Origin: Pseudomonas sp. MUP55
GTDB taxonomy: Bacteria > Pseudomonadota > Gammaproteobacteria > Pseudomonadales > Pseudomonadaceae
Direction: 5' to 3'
Assembly (NCBI RefSeq): GCF_034043515.1
Contig: NZ_CP138214.1
Span: 4,712,001-4,776,000 of the forward strand
Length of the DNA stretch: 64,000 nt
Part shown: piece by piece, positions 54,996-63,401 of the stretch
How the letters are laid out: each line of letters begins with the position of its first letter
How positions within the stretch are numbered: the stretch's first letter is position 1
The notes under the pieces: model-generated
Told to the model about the DNA's origin: nothing
Database searches by the model: none
Seen by the model: only the letters and a program-made list of their open reading frames with translations
Made by a program: the position numbers and the translations under genes

Positions 54996-55754
54996 ATGAA
55001 TCCCATCCAGGCCTTGCGCCCCGACGACAAACAATCCACGCCGTTGTACCTGCAATTGGCGCGCAAGCTCGAAGCGGCGATCCATGCCGGTCAGTGGACG
55101 TCCGAGCAAGCCCTGCCCTCGGAACGCGCACTCAGCGAACAGTTGAGCATTTCTCGAGTGACTGCCCGCAAGGCGCTGGAAGTCCTGTTCGAACAAGGCC
55201 TTATCCGTCGCAGCCAGGGCTCCGGCACCTTTATCACGCCACGCCTGGAACAGCCGCTGTCGCGCTTGTCGGGGTTCAGCGAGATGCTGCGTCTGAAGGG
55301 CTTTGTGCCGGGCTCCCAGTGGCTGGAGCGCGACATCACCCCACCAACCCATGAAGAACTGATCCGCCTGTGCCTGTCGACCAATGACAAAGTGGCGCGC
55401 CTCAAGCGCCTGCGCAAAGCCGACGACACGGTCATGGCCATTGAAATGACCGCCGTCCCCGCCTCGGTGCTGCCACAGCCCCAGGCCCTGGGCAGTTCGT
55501 TGTATGAATACTTCGAAAGCATCGGCAAGCCCATCGTCCGCGCGCTCCAGCATGTACAGGCGATCAACGCCTCGGACGAATTCGCCAAGCTGGTGGGCAT
55601 CGCCCCCGGCACCGCCATGCTGCTGATGACCCGCGTGGGCTACACCGCCGACAACACGCCGATTGAAATCACCGACACCTACTGCCGCAACGACTACTAC
55701 GACTTCGTCGCAGAGCTGCGCCGCCATGATTATTCCGCCGAACTGCGAATCTAG
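54996..55754 (+). CDS. nagR: GntR/HutC-family regulator of GlcNAc catabolism (NagR/NagQ)
   Basis: A 252-residue repressor. The N-terminal winged helix (QSTPLYLQLARKLEAAI, LPSERALSEQLSISRVTARKALEVL, GSGTFITPR) is followed by a UTRA effector domain (about 90-250, LSRLSGFSEMLRLKG). It heads the nag operon and probably senses a GlcNAc phosphate. It should bind the two operators upstream. P. aeruginosa has an equivalent regulator at the same place. Confidence 0.93.
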   Translation: MNPIQALRPDDKQSTPLYLQLARKLEAAIHAGQWTSEQALPSERALSEQLSISRVTARKALEVLFEQGLIRRSQGSGTFITPRLEQPLSRLSGFSEMLRLKGFVPGSQWLERDITPPTHEELIRLCLSTNDKVARLKRLRKADDTVMAIEMTAVPASVLPQPQALGSSLYEYFESIGKPIVRALQHVQAINASDEFAKLVGIAPGTAMLLMTRVGYTADNTPIEITDTYCRNDYYDFVAELRRHDYSAELRI

Positions 55755-55764
55755 AGAACTGCCC

Positions 55765-56851
<1,087 letters not shown>

Positions 56852-56871
<20 letters not shown>

Positions 56872-57874
56872 AGAGGCCCTGGCCTCCTGTGACGCCGTCG
56901 CGGCGCAACTGCAACGCCTGGAGCCGATGCTGGAAGAAGTCGCCGGTCGCCTGCGCCGCCAGCCGCCACAAGTGGCGATGACCGTCGCCCGTGGCAGCTC
57001 GGACCATGCCGCCAGCTATTTCGCCTACCTGGCCATGCAACACGTGGGGATTCCGGTGGCGTCGCTGCCGATGTCGGTGGTGACGCTGCTGCAGGCACCG
57101 TTGAAGGTCAGCGGCCAGGTTGCGTTTGGTTTCTCCCAGTCGGGGCAAAGCCCGGACCTGGTCAACAGCCTGCGCCTGCTGCGCAAGCGCGGGGCCTTGA
57201 GCATCTCGATGGTCAACGCCGAAGAGTCGCCGCTGGAAGCTGCCTGCGAGTTTCACGTGCCGTTGTGCGCCGGGCCGGAACTGAGCGTGGCCGCCACCAA
57301 GAGCTTTATCGCCACCCTCAGCGCCAGCGCGTTGCTGGTCGGCCACTGGAACCAGGAAGCCGACCTGCTGCACGCCTGCCAGGCGCTGCCCGAGGGCCTG
57401 CGCGACGCTGCCAAACAGGATTGGCACACCGCAATCGAGGCCCTCAAAGACAGCCAGCGCCTGATGGTGATCGGCCGTGGCGCCGGTTTTGCCATCGCCC
57501 AGGAAGCCGCGCTCAAGCTCAAGGAAACCTCGGCGATCCAGGCCGAAGCCTTCAGCAGCGCCGAAGTGCGCCATGGGCCGATGGCCTTGATCGACGAAGA
57601 CTACCCGTTGCTGGTGTTCGCCCCACGTGGCGCCGAACAGGCCGGTCTGCTGACCCTGGCCGCCGATATGCGCCAGCGCGGCGCCCGCGTGTTGCTGGCC
57701 GCGCCGGACGACATTGCCGAACGCGACCTGACCTTAAGCCGCGCCGAACACCCAAGCCTGGACCCGATCCTGGCGATCCAGAGCTTCTATGTAATGGCCG
57801 CAGGCCTGGCGGTGGCGCGTGGGATGAACCCCGATCAGCCACGTCACCTGAGCAAAGTCACTCGCACTCACTGA
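56852..57874 (+). CDS. SIS-domain glucosamine-6-phosphate deaminase-like enzyme (NagB-II type)
   Basis: A 340-residue protein with two SIS domains related to the isomerase half of GlmS: VARGSSDHAASYFAYLA, GFSQSGQSPDLVNSLRLLR and ELSVAATKSFIATL, then VIGRGAGFAIAQEAALKLKETSAIQAEAFS and RHGPMALID. NagB-II enzymes convert GlcN-6-P to fructose-6-P and ammonia. Start is taken at TTG 56852 with AAGGAG 6 nt upstream, overlapping the nagA end by 20 bp. ATG 56864 is the alternative. Confidence 0.9.
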
Positions 57875-57895
57875 GTCGAGTGCCGTGTTTTCCTG

Positions 57896-60424
57896 ATGAG
57901 TACCGTGCCCATGTCCAACAACAATAACCGACTGACCCTTAGCGCCCCCTTGACTGGGCCGGTGCTGGCCCTGGGCAATGTCCCGGACGAAGTGTTCGCC
58001 AGCGGCGCCATGGGCGACGGTATTGCCATCGATCCGTTGAACGACTGCCTGCATGCGCCGTGTGATGGGGTGATCATCCACGTCGCCCGCACCGGGCATG
58101 CGCTGACCCTGCGTGCCGACAACGGCGCGGAGATACTGATGCACATCGGTATCGACACCGTTGAGCTCAATGGCGAAGGCTTTGCCCTGCTGGTCAAGGA
58201 AGGTACACGGGTGAGCCAGGGCCAGGCGCTGGTGCAATTTGATCTGGACCGCATTGCGCGCCAGTGCAAGAGCCTGGTGAGCCTGATCATTCTGACCAAC
58301 AGCGACCGTTTCGAACTGACGCCCTGCCCGCTCGGCACGGTCAAGGTCGGGGAGCCATTGATGCAGGTGGCGTTGCGTTCAGCCGCCCCTGTTCAAGCGG
58401 CTGTGGATAACTCCAGCGCCGAAGCCCGCGCCAGCGTACGCATCACCCACCGTGGCGGTTTGCATGCGCGCCCCGCGGCGCTGATTCGCAAGACCGCCCA
58501 GGGTTTCAGCAGCCAGTCGCAGCTGCATTTCGGTGACAAATCGGCAGCCTGTGACAGCCTGATTGGTTTGATGGGATTGGGCATTGGCGAAGGTGACGAG
58601 GTGCGTGTCAGCTGCCGTGGCAGCGATGCCGACGCGGCTTTGCACGCGTTGATCGCGGCGCTGTCCGTGGCGGTCAGCGAAGAACATCACGCCCCCGTGG
58701 CGGCGGCTGCGCCACGTCGCGCCAGTGTGGAGGCCGATGTGTTGCAAGGCGTTTGTGCAGCGCCCGGCCTGGTGTGTGGACCGTTGTTCCGCTTGACTGG
58801 CGTCGAGCTGCCCGAAGACACCGGCAACCATTCGGCCAGCGAGCAAACCCAACGTCTGGACGCGGCACTGGAGCAGGTGCGCGGGGAAATCCGCAGCACC
58901 CTGGACCAGGCCCGCCAACGCAAGCACGTCGAGGAAGAAGAGATCTTCGCCGCCCACCTCGCCTTGCTGGAAGACCCGGCCCTGCTGCAAGCGGCTGCCG
59001 GCGCCATTGCACAGGGCAGCGCCGCGACCCACGCCTGGCGTGATGCGATCCAGGCCCAGTGCGCGGTATTGCTGGCGCTGGGCAAGCCCTTGTTTGCCGA
59101 ACGCGCCAATGATCTGCGCGACCTGCAGCAGCGCGTGCTGCGGGCGCTGCTGGGCGAAGCCTGGCACTTCGAATTGCCCGCCGGCTCGATTGTCAGCGCC
59201 CATGAACTCACCCCCTCCGACCTGCTGCAACTGAGCGAACAGCAGGCCGTGGGGATCTGCATGGCCGAAGGCGGCGCCACGTCTCACGTGGCCATTCTGG
59301 CGCGGGGTAAAGGCTTGCCCTGTGTGGTGGCGCTGGGCGCGGCGGTGCTTGATGTGCCCCAAGGCCAGCGCGTGGTGCTGGACGCCGCCAATGGCCGCCT
59401 GGAGCTGGCCCCCAGCGACGCGCGCCATGCCCAGGTGCATCAGATTCGCGACGCGCAGAAGGTGCGCCGCCATCAGCAACAGGCCCAGGCCCAATTGCCG
59501 GCATGCACCACCGACGGCGTGAGCATTGAAATCGCCGCCAACGTTGCCTCCAGCGCCGAAGCCCAGCTGGCCTTTGAAAACGGCGCCGATGGCGTCGGCC
59601 TGTTGCGCACCGAGTTTCTCTTCGTCGACCGCCGCACCGCGCCGGACGAACAGGAACAGCGCCAGGCCTACCAAGCCGTGCTGGATGCCATGGGCGACAA
59701 GTCCGTGATCATCCGCACCATCGACGTGGGCGGCGACAAGCAACTGGACTACCTGCCGCTGCCCGTCGAAGCCAACCCGGTGCTGGGCCTGCGCGGTATC
59801 CGCATGGCCCAGGTACGCCCGGAACTGCTCGACCAGCAACTGCGCGCCCTGTTGCAGGTCAGCCCGCTGCAGCGTTGCCGCATCCTGCTGCCGATGGTCA
59901 GCGAAGTGGATGAACTGCTGCAGATCCGCCAGCGCCTGGAGCAATTGTGCACGGAGCTGGGGCTGGCCCAGCGCCCCGAACTGGGGGTGATGATCGAAGT
60001 GCCCGCCGCCGCGCTGATGGCGGAACAACTGGCCGAGCATGCGGACTTCCTGTCCATCGGCACCAATGACCTGTCGCAGTACACCCTGGCCATGGACCGC
60101 GACCACGCGGGCCTCGCCGCACGCGTCGATGCGCTGCACCCGGCCTTGCTGCGGCTGATCGCCCAGACCTGCGCCGGCGCGGCAAAACACGGGCGCTGGG
60201 TCGGCGTGTGTGGCGCCCTGGCCTCCGACCCCTTGGCCACGCCCGTGCTGGTCGGCCTGGGCGTCAGCGAGCTGTCGGTGAGCCCGCCGCAGATCGGCGA
60301 AATCAAGGACCGCGTCCGCCACCTGGACGCGGCGCAATGCCGGCAACTGAGCCAGGGCCTGCTCAACCTGAGCAGCGCCAAGGCCGTTCGCCAAGCCTGT
60401 CAACACCACTGGCCGCTGAGCTGA
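57896..60424 (+). CDS. nagF: Fused PTS protein EIIA(Glc-like)-HPr-EI
   Basis: 842 residues carrying three PTS domains in order. EIIA of the glucose type is at about 15-150, with phosphorylated His83 (ILMHIGIDTVELNG). HPr is at about 178-265, with His190 (GGLHARPAALIRK). Enzyme I is at about 285-842, with His464 (GGATSHVAILARGK) and the PEP site (GADGVGLLRTEFLF, ETELGVMIEVPAAA-like GVMIEVPAAALMA, SIGTNDLSQYTLA). It carries phosphate from PEP to NagE, making this PTS self-contained. Between the SIS deaminase and nagE. Confidence 0.95.
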   Translation: MSTVPMSNNNNRLTLSAPLTGPVLALGNVPDEVFASGAMGDGIAIDPLNDCLHAPCDGVIIHVARTGHALTLRADNGAEILMHIGIDTVELNGEGFALLVKEGTRVSQGQALVQFDLDRIARQCKSLVSLIILTNSDRFELTPCPLGTVKVGEPLMQVALRSAAPVQAAVDNSSAEARASVRITHRGGLHARPAALIRKTAQGFSSQSQLHFGDKSAACDSLIGLMGLGIGEGDEVRVSCRGSDADAALHALIAALSVAVSEEHHAPVAAAAPRRASVEADVLQGVCAAPGLVCGPLFRLTGVELPEDTGNHSASEQTQRLDAALEQVRGEIRSTLDQARQRKHVEEEEIFAAHLALLEDPALLQAAAGAIAQGSAATHAWRDAIQAQCAVLLALGKPLFAERANDLRDLQQRVLRALLGEAWHFELPAGSIVSAHELTPSDLLQLSEQQAVGICMAEGGATSHVAILARGKGLPCVVALGAAVLDVPQGQRVVLDAANGRLELAPSDARHAQVHQIRDAQKVRRHQQQAQAQLPACTTDGVSIEIAANVASSAEAQLAFENGADGVGLLRTEFLFVDRRTAPDEQEQRQAYQAVLDAMGDKSVIIRTIDVGGDKQLDYLPLPVEANPVLGLRGIRMAQVRPELLDQQLRALLQVSPLQRCRILLPMVSEVDELLQIRQRLEQLCTELGLAQRPELGVMIEVPAAALMAEQLAEHADFLSIGTNDLSQYTLAMDRDHAGLAARVDALHPALLRLIAQTCAGAAKHGRWVGVCGALASDPLATPVLVGLGVSELSVSPPQIGEIKDRVRHLDAAQCRQLSQGLLNLSSAKAVRQACQHHWPLS

Positions 60425-60450
60425 AAACAACAAGAATAGGGAGACACGCC

Positions 60451-62148
60451 ATGTACCAACATTTCATCGAAGGCCTGCAACGCCTGGGCCGCGCCCTGAT
60501 GCTGCCGATTGCGATCCTGCCGATCGCCGGCCTGTTGCTGCGGCTGGGCGACACCGACCTGCTCAACATCGCGGTGATGCATGATGCCGGGCAGGCGATC
60601 TTCGCCAACCTGGCGCTGATCTTCGCCATCGGCATCGCCGTCGGCTTTGCCCGCGACAATAACGGTACCGCAGGCCTGGCCGGGGCAATCGGCTACCTGG
60701 TGATGATCTCCACGCTCAAGGTGATGGACACGTCCATCAACATGGGCATGCTCGCCGGTATTGCCAGCGGGCTGATGGCCGGCGGGCTGTACAACCGCTT
60801 CAAGGACATCAAGCTGCCGGAGTACCTGGCGTTCTTCGGCGGGCGGCGCTTCGTGCCGATTGTCACAGGGTTTTCCGCGGTGGGCCTGGGGGTAATCTTC
60901 GGCCTGATCTGGCCCCCGATCCAGCACGGCATCAACAGCTTCGGCGTGTTGCTGATGGAAAGCGGCAGCCTGGGCGCGTTCGTGTTTGGCGTGTTCAACC
61001 GCCTGCTGATCGTCACCGGCCTGCACCACATCCTCAACAACATGGCGTGGTTTGTGTTTGGCAGCTTTACCGACCCGGTAACGGGCGCGGTGGTCACCGG
61101 CGACCTGACCCGCTACTTCGCCGGCGATCCCAAAGGCGGCCAGTTCATGACCGGCATGTTCCCGGTGATGCTGTTCGGCCTGCCGGCCGCGTGCCTGGCC
61201 ATGTACCGCAACGCCCTGCCGGAGCGGCGCAAAGTGATGGGCGGGATTTTTCTGTCGATGGCGCTGACTTCGTTTTTGACCGGGGTGACGGAGCCGATTG
61301 AATTTGCGTTCATGTTCCTCGCGCCGTTTCTGTACCTGATCCACGCTGTGCTGACGGGCCTGTCGATGGCCGTCACCAATATGTTGAATATCCACCTCGG
61401 GTTTACCTTCTCCGGTGGGTTTATCGACATGGTGCTGGGTTGGGGCAAGTCCACCAATGGCTGGCTGGTGTTCCCGGTTGGCCTGGCTTACGCGCTGATC
61501 TACTACTCGGTCTTCACCTACTGCATCCGCCGCTTCAACCTGAAGACGCCGGGTCGGGAAGATATCCAGGTGGCACAGGCCGAGGTGATGACGGATAACC
61601 AGCGGGCAACCGCTTATATCCAGGCGTTGGGCGGTGCGCAAAATCTGCTGAGTGTGGGGGCTTGCACCACACGTCTGCGCCTGGACATGGTGGATCGCAA
61701 CAAGGCCATCGACAGTGAATTGAAAGCGTTGGGCGCCATGGCGGTGGTTCGTCCTGGCAATGGCGGAAGCCTGCAGGTGGTGGTCGGGCCGATGGCCGAT
61801 AGCATTGCCGATGAGATCCGCCTGGCCATGCCTTCGTTTGTCGCCCGTGCGCCTGCGGCGGTGGCGCCTGTGGATAAGCCGGTGGCGGTGGATGTGCAGG
61901 AGGCCGGGAAATGGCTGAGCGCGTTGGGTGGTCGCGCGAATGTGCGCCAGCTGGAAGCGGTGGCGATGACCCGTTTGCGGGTGGAATTGGCGGACGACTC
62001 GGGGTTGTCCGAAGCGGACCTGACCGCGCTGGGTTGCCAGGGTGTAAGCCAGCTGGACAGCGGGGTTTGGCACCTGTTGATTGGCGACACGGCGTCTGGG
62101 CTCGGTGAAGCACTGGAGCGGCTGGTCTCTCGCCCAATCAACGCCTGA
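60451..62148 (+). CDS. nagE: PTS N-acetylglucosamine permease EIICB (NagE) with a second, cysteine-less EIIB
   Basis: A 565-residue protein. The EIIC glucose/GlcNAc domain (about 1-365; ALMLPIAILPIAGLLLRLGD, GLHHILNNMAWF, TGVTEPIEFAFMFLAP) moves the sugar across the inner membrane. EIIB follows with the phosphorylated Cys405 (VGACTTRLRLD). After a Pro/Ala/Val linker a second EIIB-like domain (about 488-560) has VAMTRLRVELA, with Ala505 in place of the Cys. GGGAGACACGCC precedes ATG 60451. Confidence 0.94.
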   Translation: MYQHFIEGLQRLGRALMLPIAILPIAGLLLRLGDTDLLNIAVMHDAGQAIFANLALIFAIGIAVGFARDNNGTAGLAGAIGYLVMISTLKVMDTSINMGMLAGIASGLMAGGLYNRFKDIKLPEYLAFFGGRRFVPIVTGFSAVGLGVIFGLIWPPIQHGINSFGVLLMESGSLGAFVFGVFNRLLIVTGLHHILNNMAWFVFGSFTDPVTGAVVTGDLTRYFAGDPKGGQFMTGMFPVMLFGLPAACLAMYRNALPERRKVMGGIFLSMALTSFLTGVTEPIEFAFMFLAPFLYLIHAVLTGLSMAVTNMLNIHLGFTFSGGFIDMVLGWGKSTNGWLVFPVGLAYALIYYSVFTYCIRRFNLKTPGREDIQVAQAEVMTDNQRATAYIQALGGAQNLLSVGACTTRLRLDMVDRNKAIDSELKALGAMAVVRPGNGGSLQVVVGPMADSIADEIRLAMPSFVARAPAAVAPVDKPVAVDVQEAGKWLSALGGRANVRQLEAVAMTRLRVELADDSGLSEADLTALGCQGVSQLDSGVWHLLIGDTASGLGEALERLVSRPINA

Positions 62149-62150
62149 CC

Positions 62151-62205
62151 GATCGTTCCCACGCTCTGCGTGGGAATGCCGCCCCGGACGCTCCGCGTCC
62201 CGCCG
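62151..62205. repeat. Third REP-like family (CGTTCCCACGCTCTGCGTGG)
   Basis: Two short palindromes in a row: CGTTCCCACGCTCTGCGTGG followed by GAATG, and GGACGCTCCGCGTCC. This pattern is common at gene ends in Pseudomonas. It begins 3 nt after the nagE stop and may act as its terminator or as an mRNA stabilising hairpin. Confidence 0.85.
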
Positions 62206-62265
62206 TTGCGTAAAAGTGACGCGAGGTCGGCGCCAGGGTTTAGAGAAGTAGTGGCTTTGCTGGCC

Positions 62266-62353
62266 TCATCGGGGGCAAGCCCCCTCCCACAGTTGACCGC
62301 ATTGCCAAGTCCGGCACGGATCTAAAATGTGTGTGGGCTTGCTCCCGAATGGG
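62266..62353. repeat. REP pair with one decayed arm
   Basis: The left unit (CATCGGGGGCAAGCCCCCTC then CCACAG) is intact. The right unit (AATGTGTGTGGGCTTGCTCC) has lost the GAGGG block. It lies before the DUF6124 stop. The arms point outward. Confidence 0.75.
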
Positions 62354-62355
62354 TT

Positions 62356-62619
62356 TTAACTGGCGCTGGAAGAGTTAAGTTCGGGCACCTCGTTCAAGTC
62401 CAACACCCGATCCACCATTAACTGAATACCCTCCAACATCCGGCAAATCGCCAAAACAACATCACGCTGTGCGCCAGCGACTTGAAATGCCAGATGACTT
62501 GTTAGCGCCTGCACCGAAGCAATGTCCTGCGAGGCATTGGCGAGTAAGGTTTCGTTATCGATACTGAGTCGGACGCTGAATAGCTGATCGGACGGGGGGT
62601 TTGGGCTGTCTTTGATCAT
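62356..62619 (-). CDS. DUF6124 family small protein
   Basis: An 87-residue protein of a Pseudomonas-restricted small family (DUF6124, resembling DUF3077). A variable N-terminus with prolines precedes a helical core (NETLLANASQDIASVQALTSHLAFQVAGAQ, then DVVLAICRMLEGIQLMVDRVLD). The helical pattern suggests a dimerising coiled protein with no enzymatic motif. AGGAG lies 9 nt before the ATG. It has an unusually elaborate 5' leader with its own promoter. No operon partner. Function unknown. Confidence 0.75.
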   Translation of the reverse strand: MIKDSPNPPSDQLFSVRLSIDNETLLANASQDIASVQALTSHLAFQVAGAQRDVVLAICRMLEGIQLMVDRVLDLNEVPELNSSSAS

Positions 62620-62641
62620 GGTAAAACTCCTGAAGAATAGG

Positions 62642-62770
62642 AGCTGCCAGCATCACTTGCAGATGATGGGTGGCAGCTGTGCGCGGGTCTGCAAGACCGA
62701 GTCAGAAGCACCTCGGCAGACCCAAAGGTCTCCCGCGCACAGCCACCAGAACACGATGACCATGAAAAGC
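62642..62770 (-). promoter_or_regulatory. Structured 5' leader of the DUF6124 gene (candidate cis-regulatory RNA)
   Basis: On the minus strand GCTGTGCGCGGG (62743-62732) pairs exactly with CCCGCGCACAGC (62687-62676), closing a domain that contains AGACC-TTTG-GGTCT and a CCGAG/CTCGG hairpin. A second hairpin, AGCTGCCA (62678-62671) with TGGCAGCT (62649-62642) and an inner CATCA/TGATG stem, lies just before the ribosome site. The strand GCTGCCACC can pair with GGTGGC (62747-62742) next to the first stem, or with TGGCAGC downstream, so two folds compete. This is the layout of an attenuator or translational switch. Confidence 0.65.
62653..62763 (-). CDS. Possible 36-residue leader peptide inside the DUF6124 leader
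   Basis: An ATG-started frame on the minus strand runs through the whole first RNA domain and stops inside the second hairpin. It begins MVIVFWWLCAGDLWVCRGAS and is rich in Trp (3) and Cys (3). If translated, a ribosome would melt one stem and stall or end within the other. Against it: the likely transcription start is only about 7 nt upstream, leaving no room for a ribosome site, so it would have to be leaderless. Treat as a hypothesis. Confidence 0.3.
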   Translation of the reverse strand: MVIVFWWLCAGDLWVCRGASDSVLQTRAQLPPIICK

Positions 62771-62791
62771 GCCACGATTATAGCGGCGCTT
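62769..62791 (-). promoter_or_regulatory. Promoter -10 of the DUF6124 unit inside an inverted repeat
   Basis: A perfect TATAAT (62782-62777, minus strand) lies between AGCGCC and GGCGCT arms (about 62769-62791). The corresponding -35 (TGTTAG at 17 bp) is poor, so an activator or repressor acting at the arms is plausible. Confidence 0.55.
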
Positions 62792-62927
62792 CCGAGCTTC
62801 TAACATTATTTCGGCGGGCTTGCAGTCCCGGTCGCTGAATTGGCAGCGACTGGCGAAGGTTAGGTGTGCGAGTTCCGAGGGACAACCTGAAAGGTTTGTC
62901 GGAAAGGTCTGAGGCGCCTGTATGGAC
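62792..62927. other. Unassigned structured region upstream of the DUF6124 promoter
   Basis: 136 bp with no gene. GTCGCTG and CAGCGAC (62831-62850) form a 7-bp stem. GACAACCT and AGGTTTGTC form another with one bulge, around 62881-62900. In one plus-strand frame a stop-free stretch ends VRCASSEGQPERFVGKV. I cannot assign a role. It may be a second RNA or part of a repeated unit that includes the leader. Confidence 0.4.
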
Positions 62928-63013
62928 GCCATCGGGGGCAAGCCCCCTCCCACATTGGACTGCATTCCAAAGCTGGAACTCGGTCAACTGTGGGAGGGGG
63001 CTTGCCCCCGATG
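62928..63013. repeat. REP doublet, outward arrangement
   Basis: GCCATCGGGGGCAAGCCCCC then CAACTGTGGGAGGGGGCTTG ending in CCCCCGATGAGGCC, with a 35-nt spacer. It lies between the DUF6124 control region and the NIF3-like gene terminator. Confidence 0.92.
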
Positions 63014-63030
63014 AGGCCCTGACGGCCAAC

Positions 63031-63066
63031 AAAAAACCCGCTGGCCAAACTGGCCCAGCGGGTTTC
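63031..63066 (-). terminator. Terminator of the purL-NIF3-like unit
   Basis: AAACCCGCTGG and CCAGCGGGTTT pair around a short GC-containing loop. On the minus strand the left A-run becomes a T-run. It lies 21 nt past the stop of the 103-residue gene. Confidence 0.9.
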
Positions 63067-63086
63067 TTGTGTTTACAGCCAGCGCA

Positions 63087-63398
63087 TCAAAAATCCGCCA
63101 GCTGCCACACCTCATACGCCGGTGTTTCGTACGGATGGCTGAGTTTGAGCGCGGCCACCACAGCCACGATCAACTCATCCGCCACCACCAGCTCAACCTT
63201 CCATTCTTCAACCACTTCAACCTGGCCCACCTGCCCGATAAACGGCTGGCTGCCGTCCAGCGCGCGGAATTGGCCCTGGCCCAGCACTTGCCAGGCACAG
63301 CTGTCGTAGCTGCCGATGCGCCCGCCGCCGGCTGTGAAGACGGCGGTTTTCACCGTCTCCACGTGGCTGTCGGGTACGAAGAAGGCGAGCTTGTACAC
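63087..63398 (-). CDS. NIF3/YqfO C-terminal-domain-like protein
   Basis: A 103-residue protein starting MYKLAFFVPDSHVETVKTAV and containing GGGRIGSYDSCAWQ and a final SHPYETPAYEVWQLADF. This is the CutA-like domain inserted in YqfO/NIF3 proteins, here as a stand-alone gene. Its function is unknown. The GTG start lies 3 nt after the purL stop, so it is translationally coupled to purL. Confidence 0.9.
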   Translation of the reverse strand: MYKLAFFVPDSHVETVKTAVFTAGGGRIGSYDSCAWQVLGQGQFRALDGSQPFIGQVGQVEVVEEWKVELVVADELIVAVVAALKLSHPYETPAYEVWQLADF

Positions 63399-63401
63399 GC
63401 C

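Noticed and set aside
58379..60433. 684-codon open frame opposite nagF, and a 557-codon one opposite nagE
   Set aside because: Both are antisense to genes with complete PTS motifs and are typical GC-rich shadow frames.
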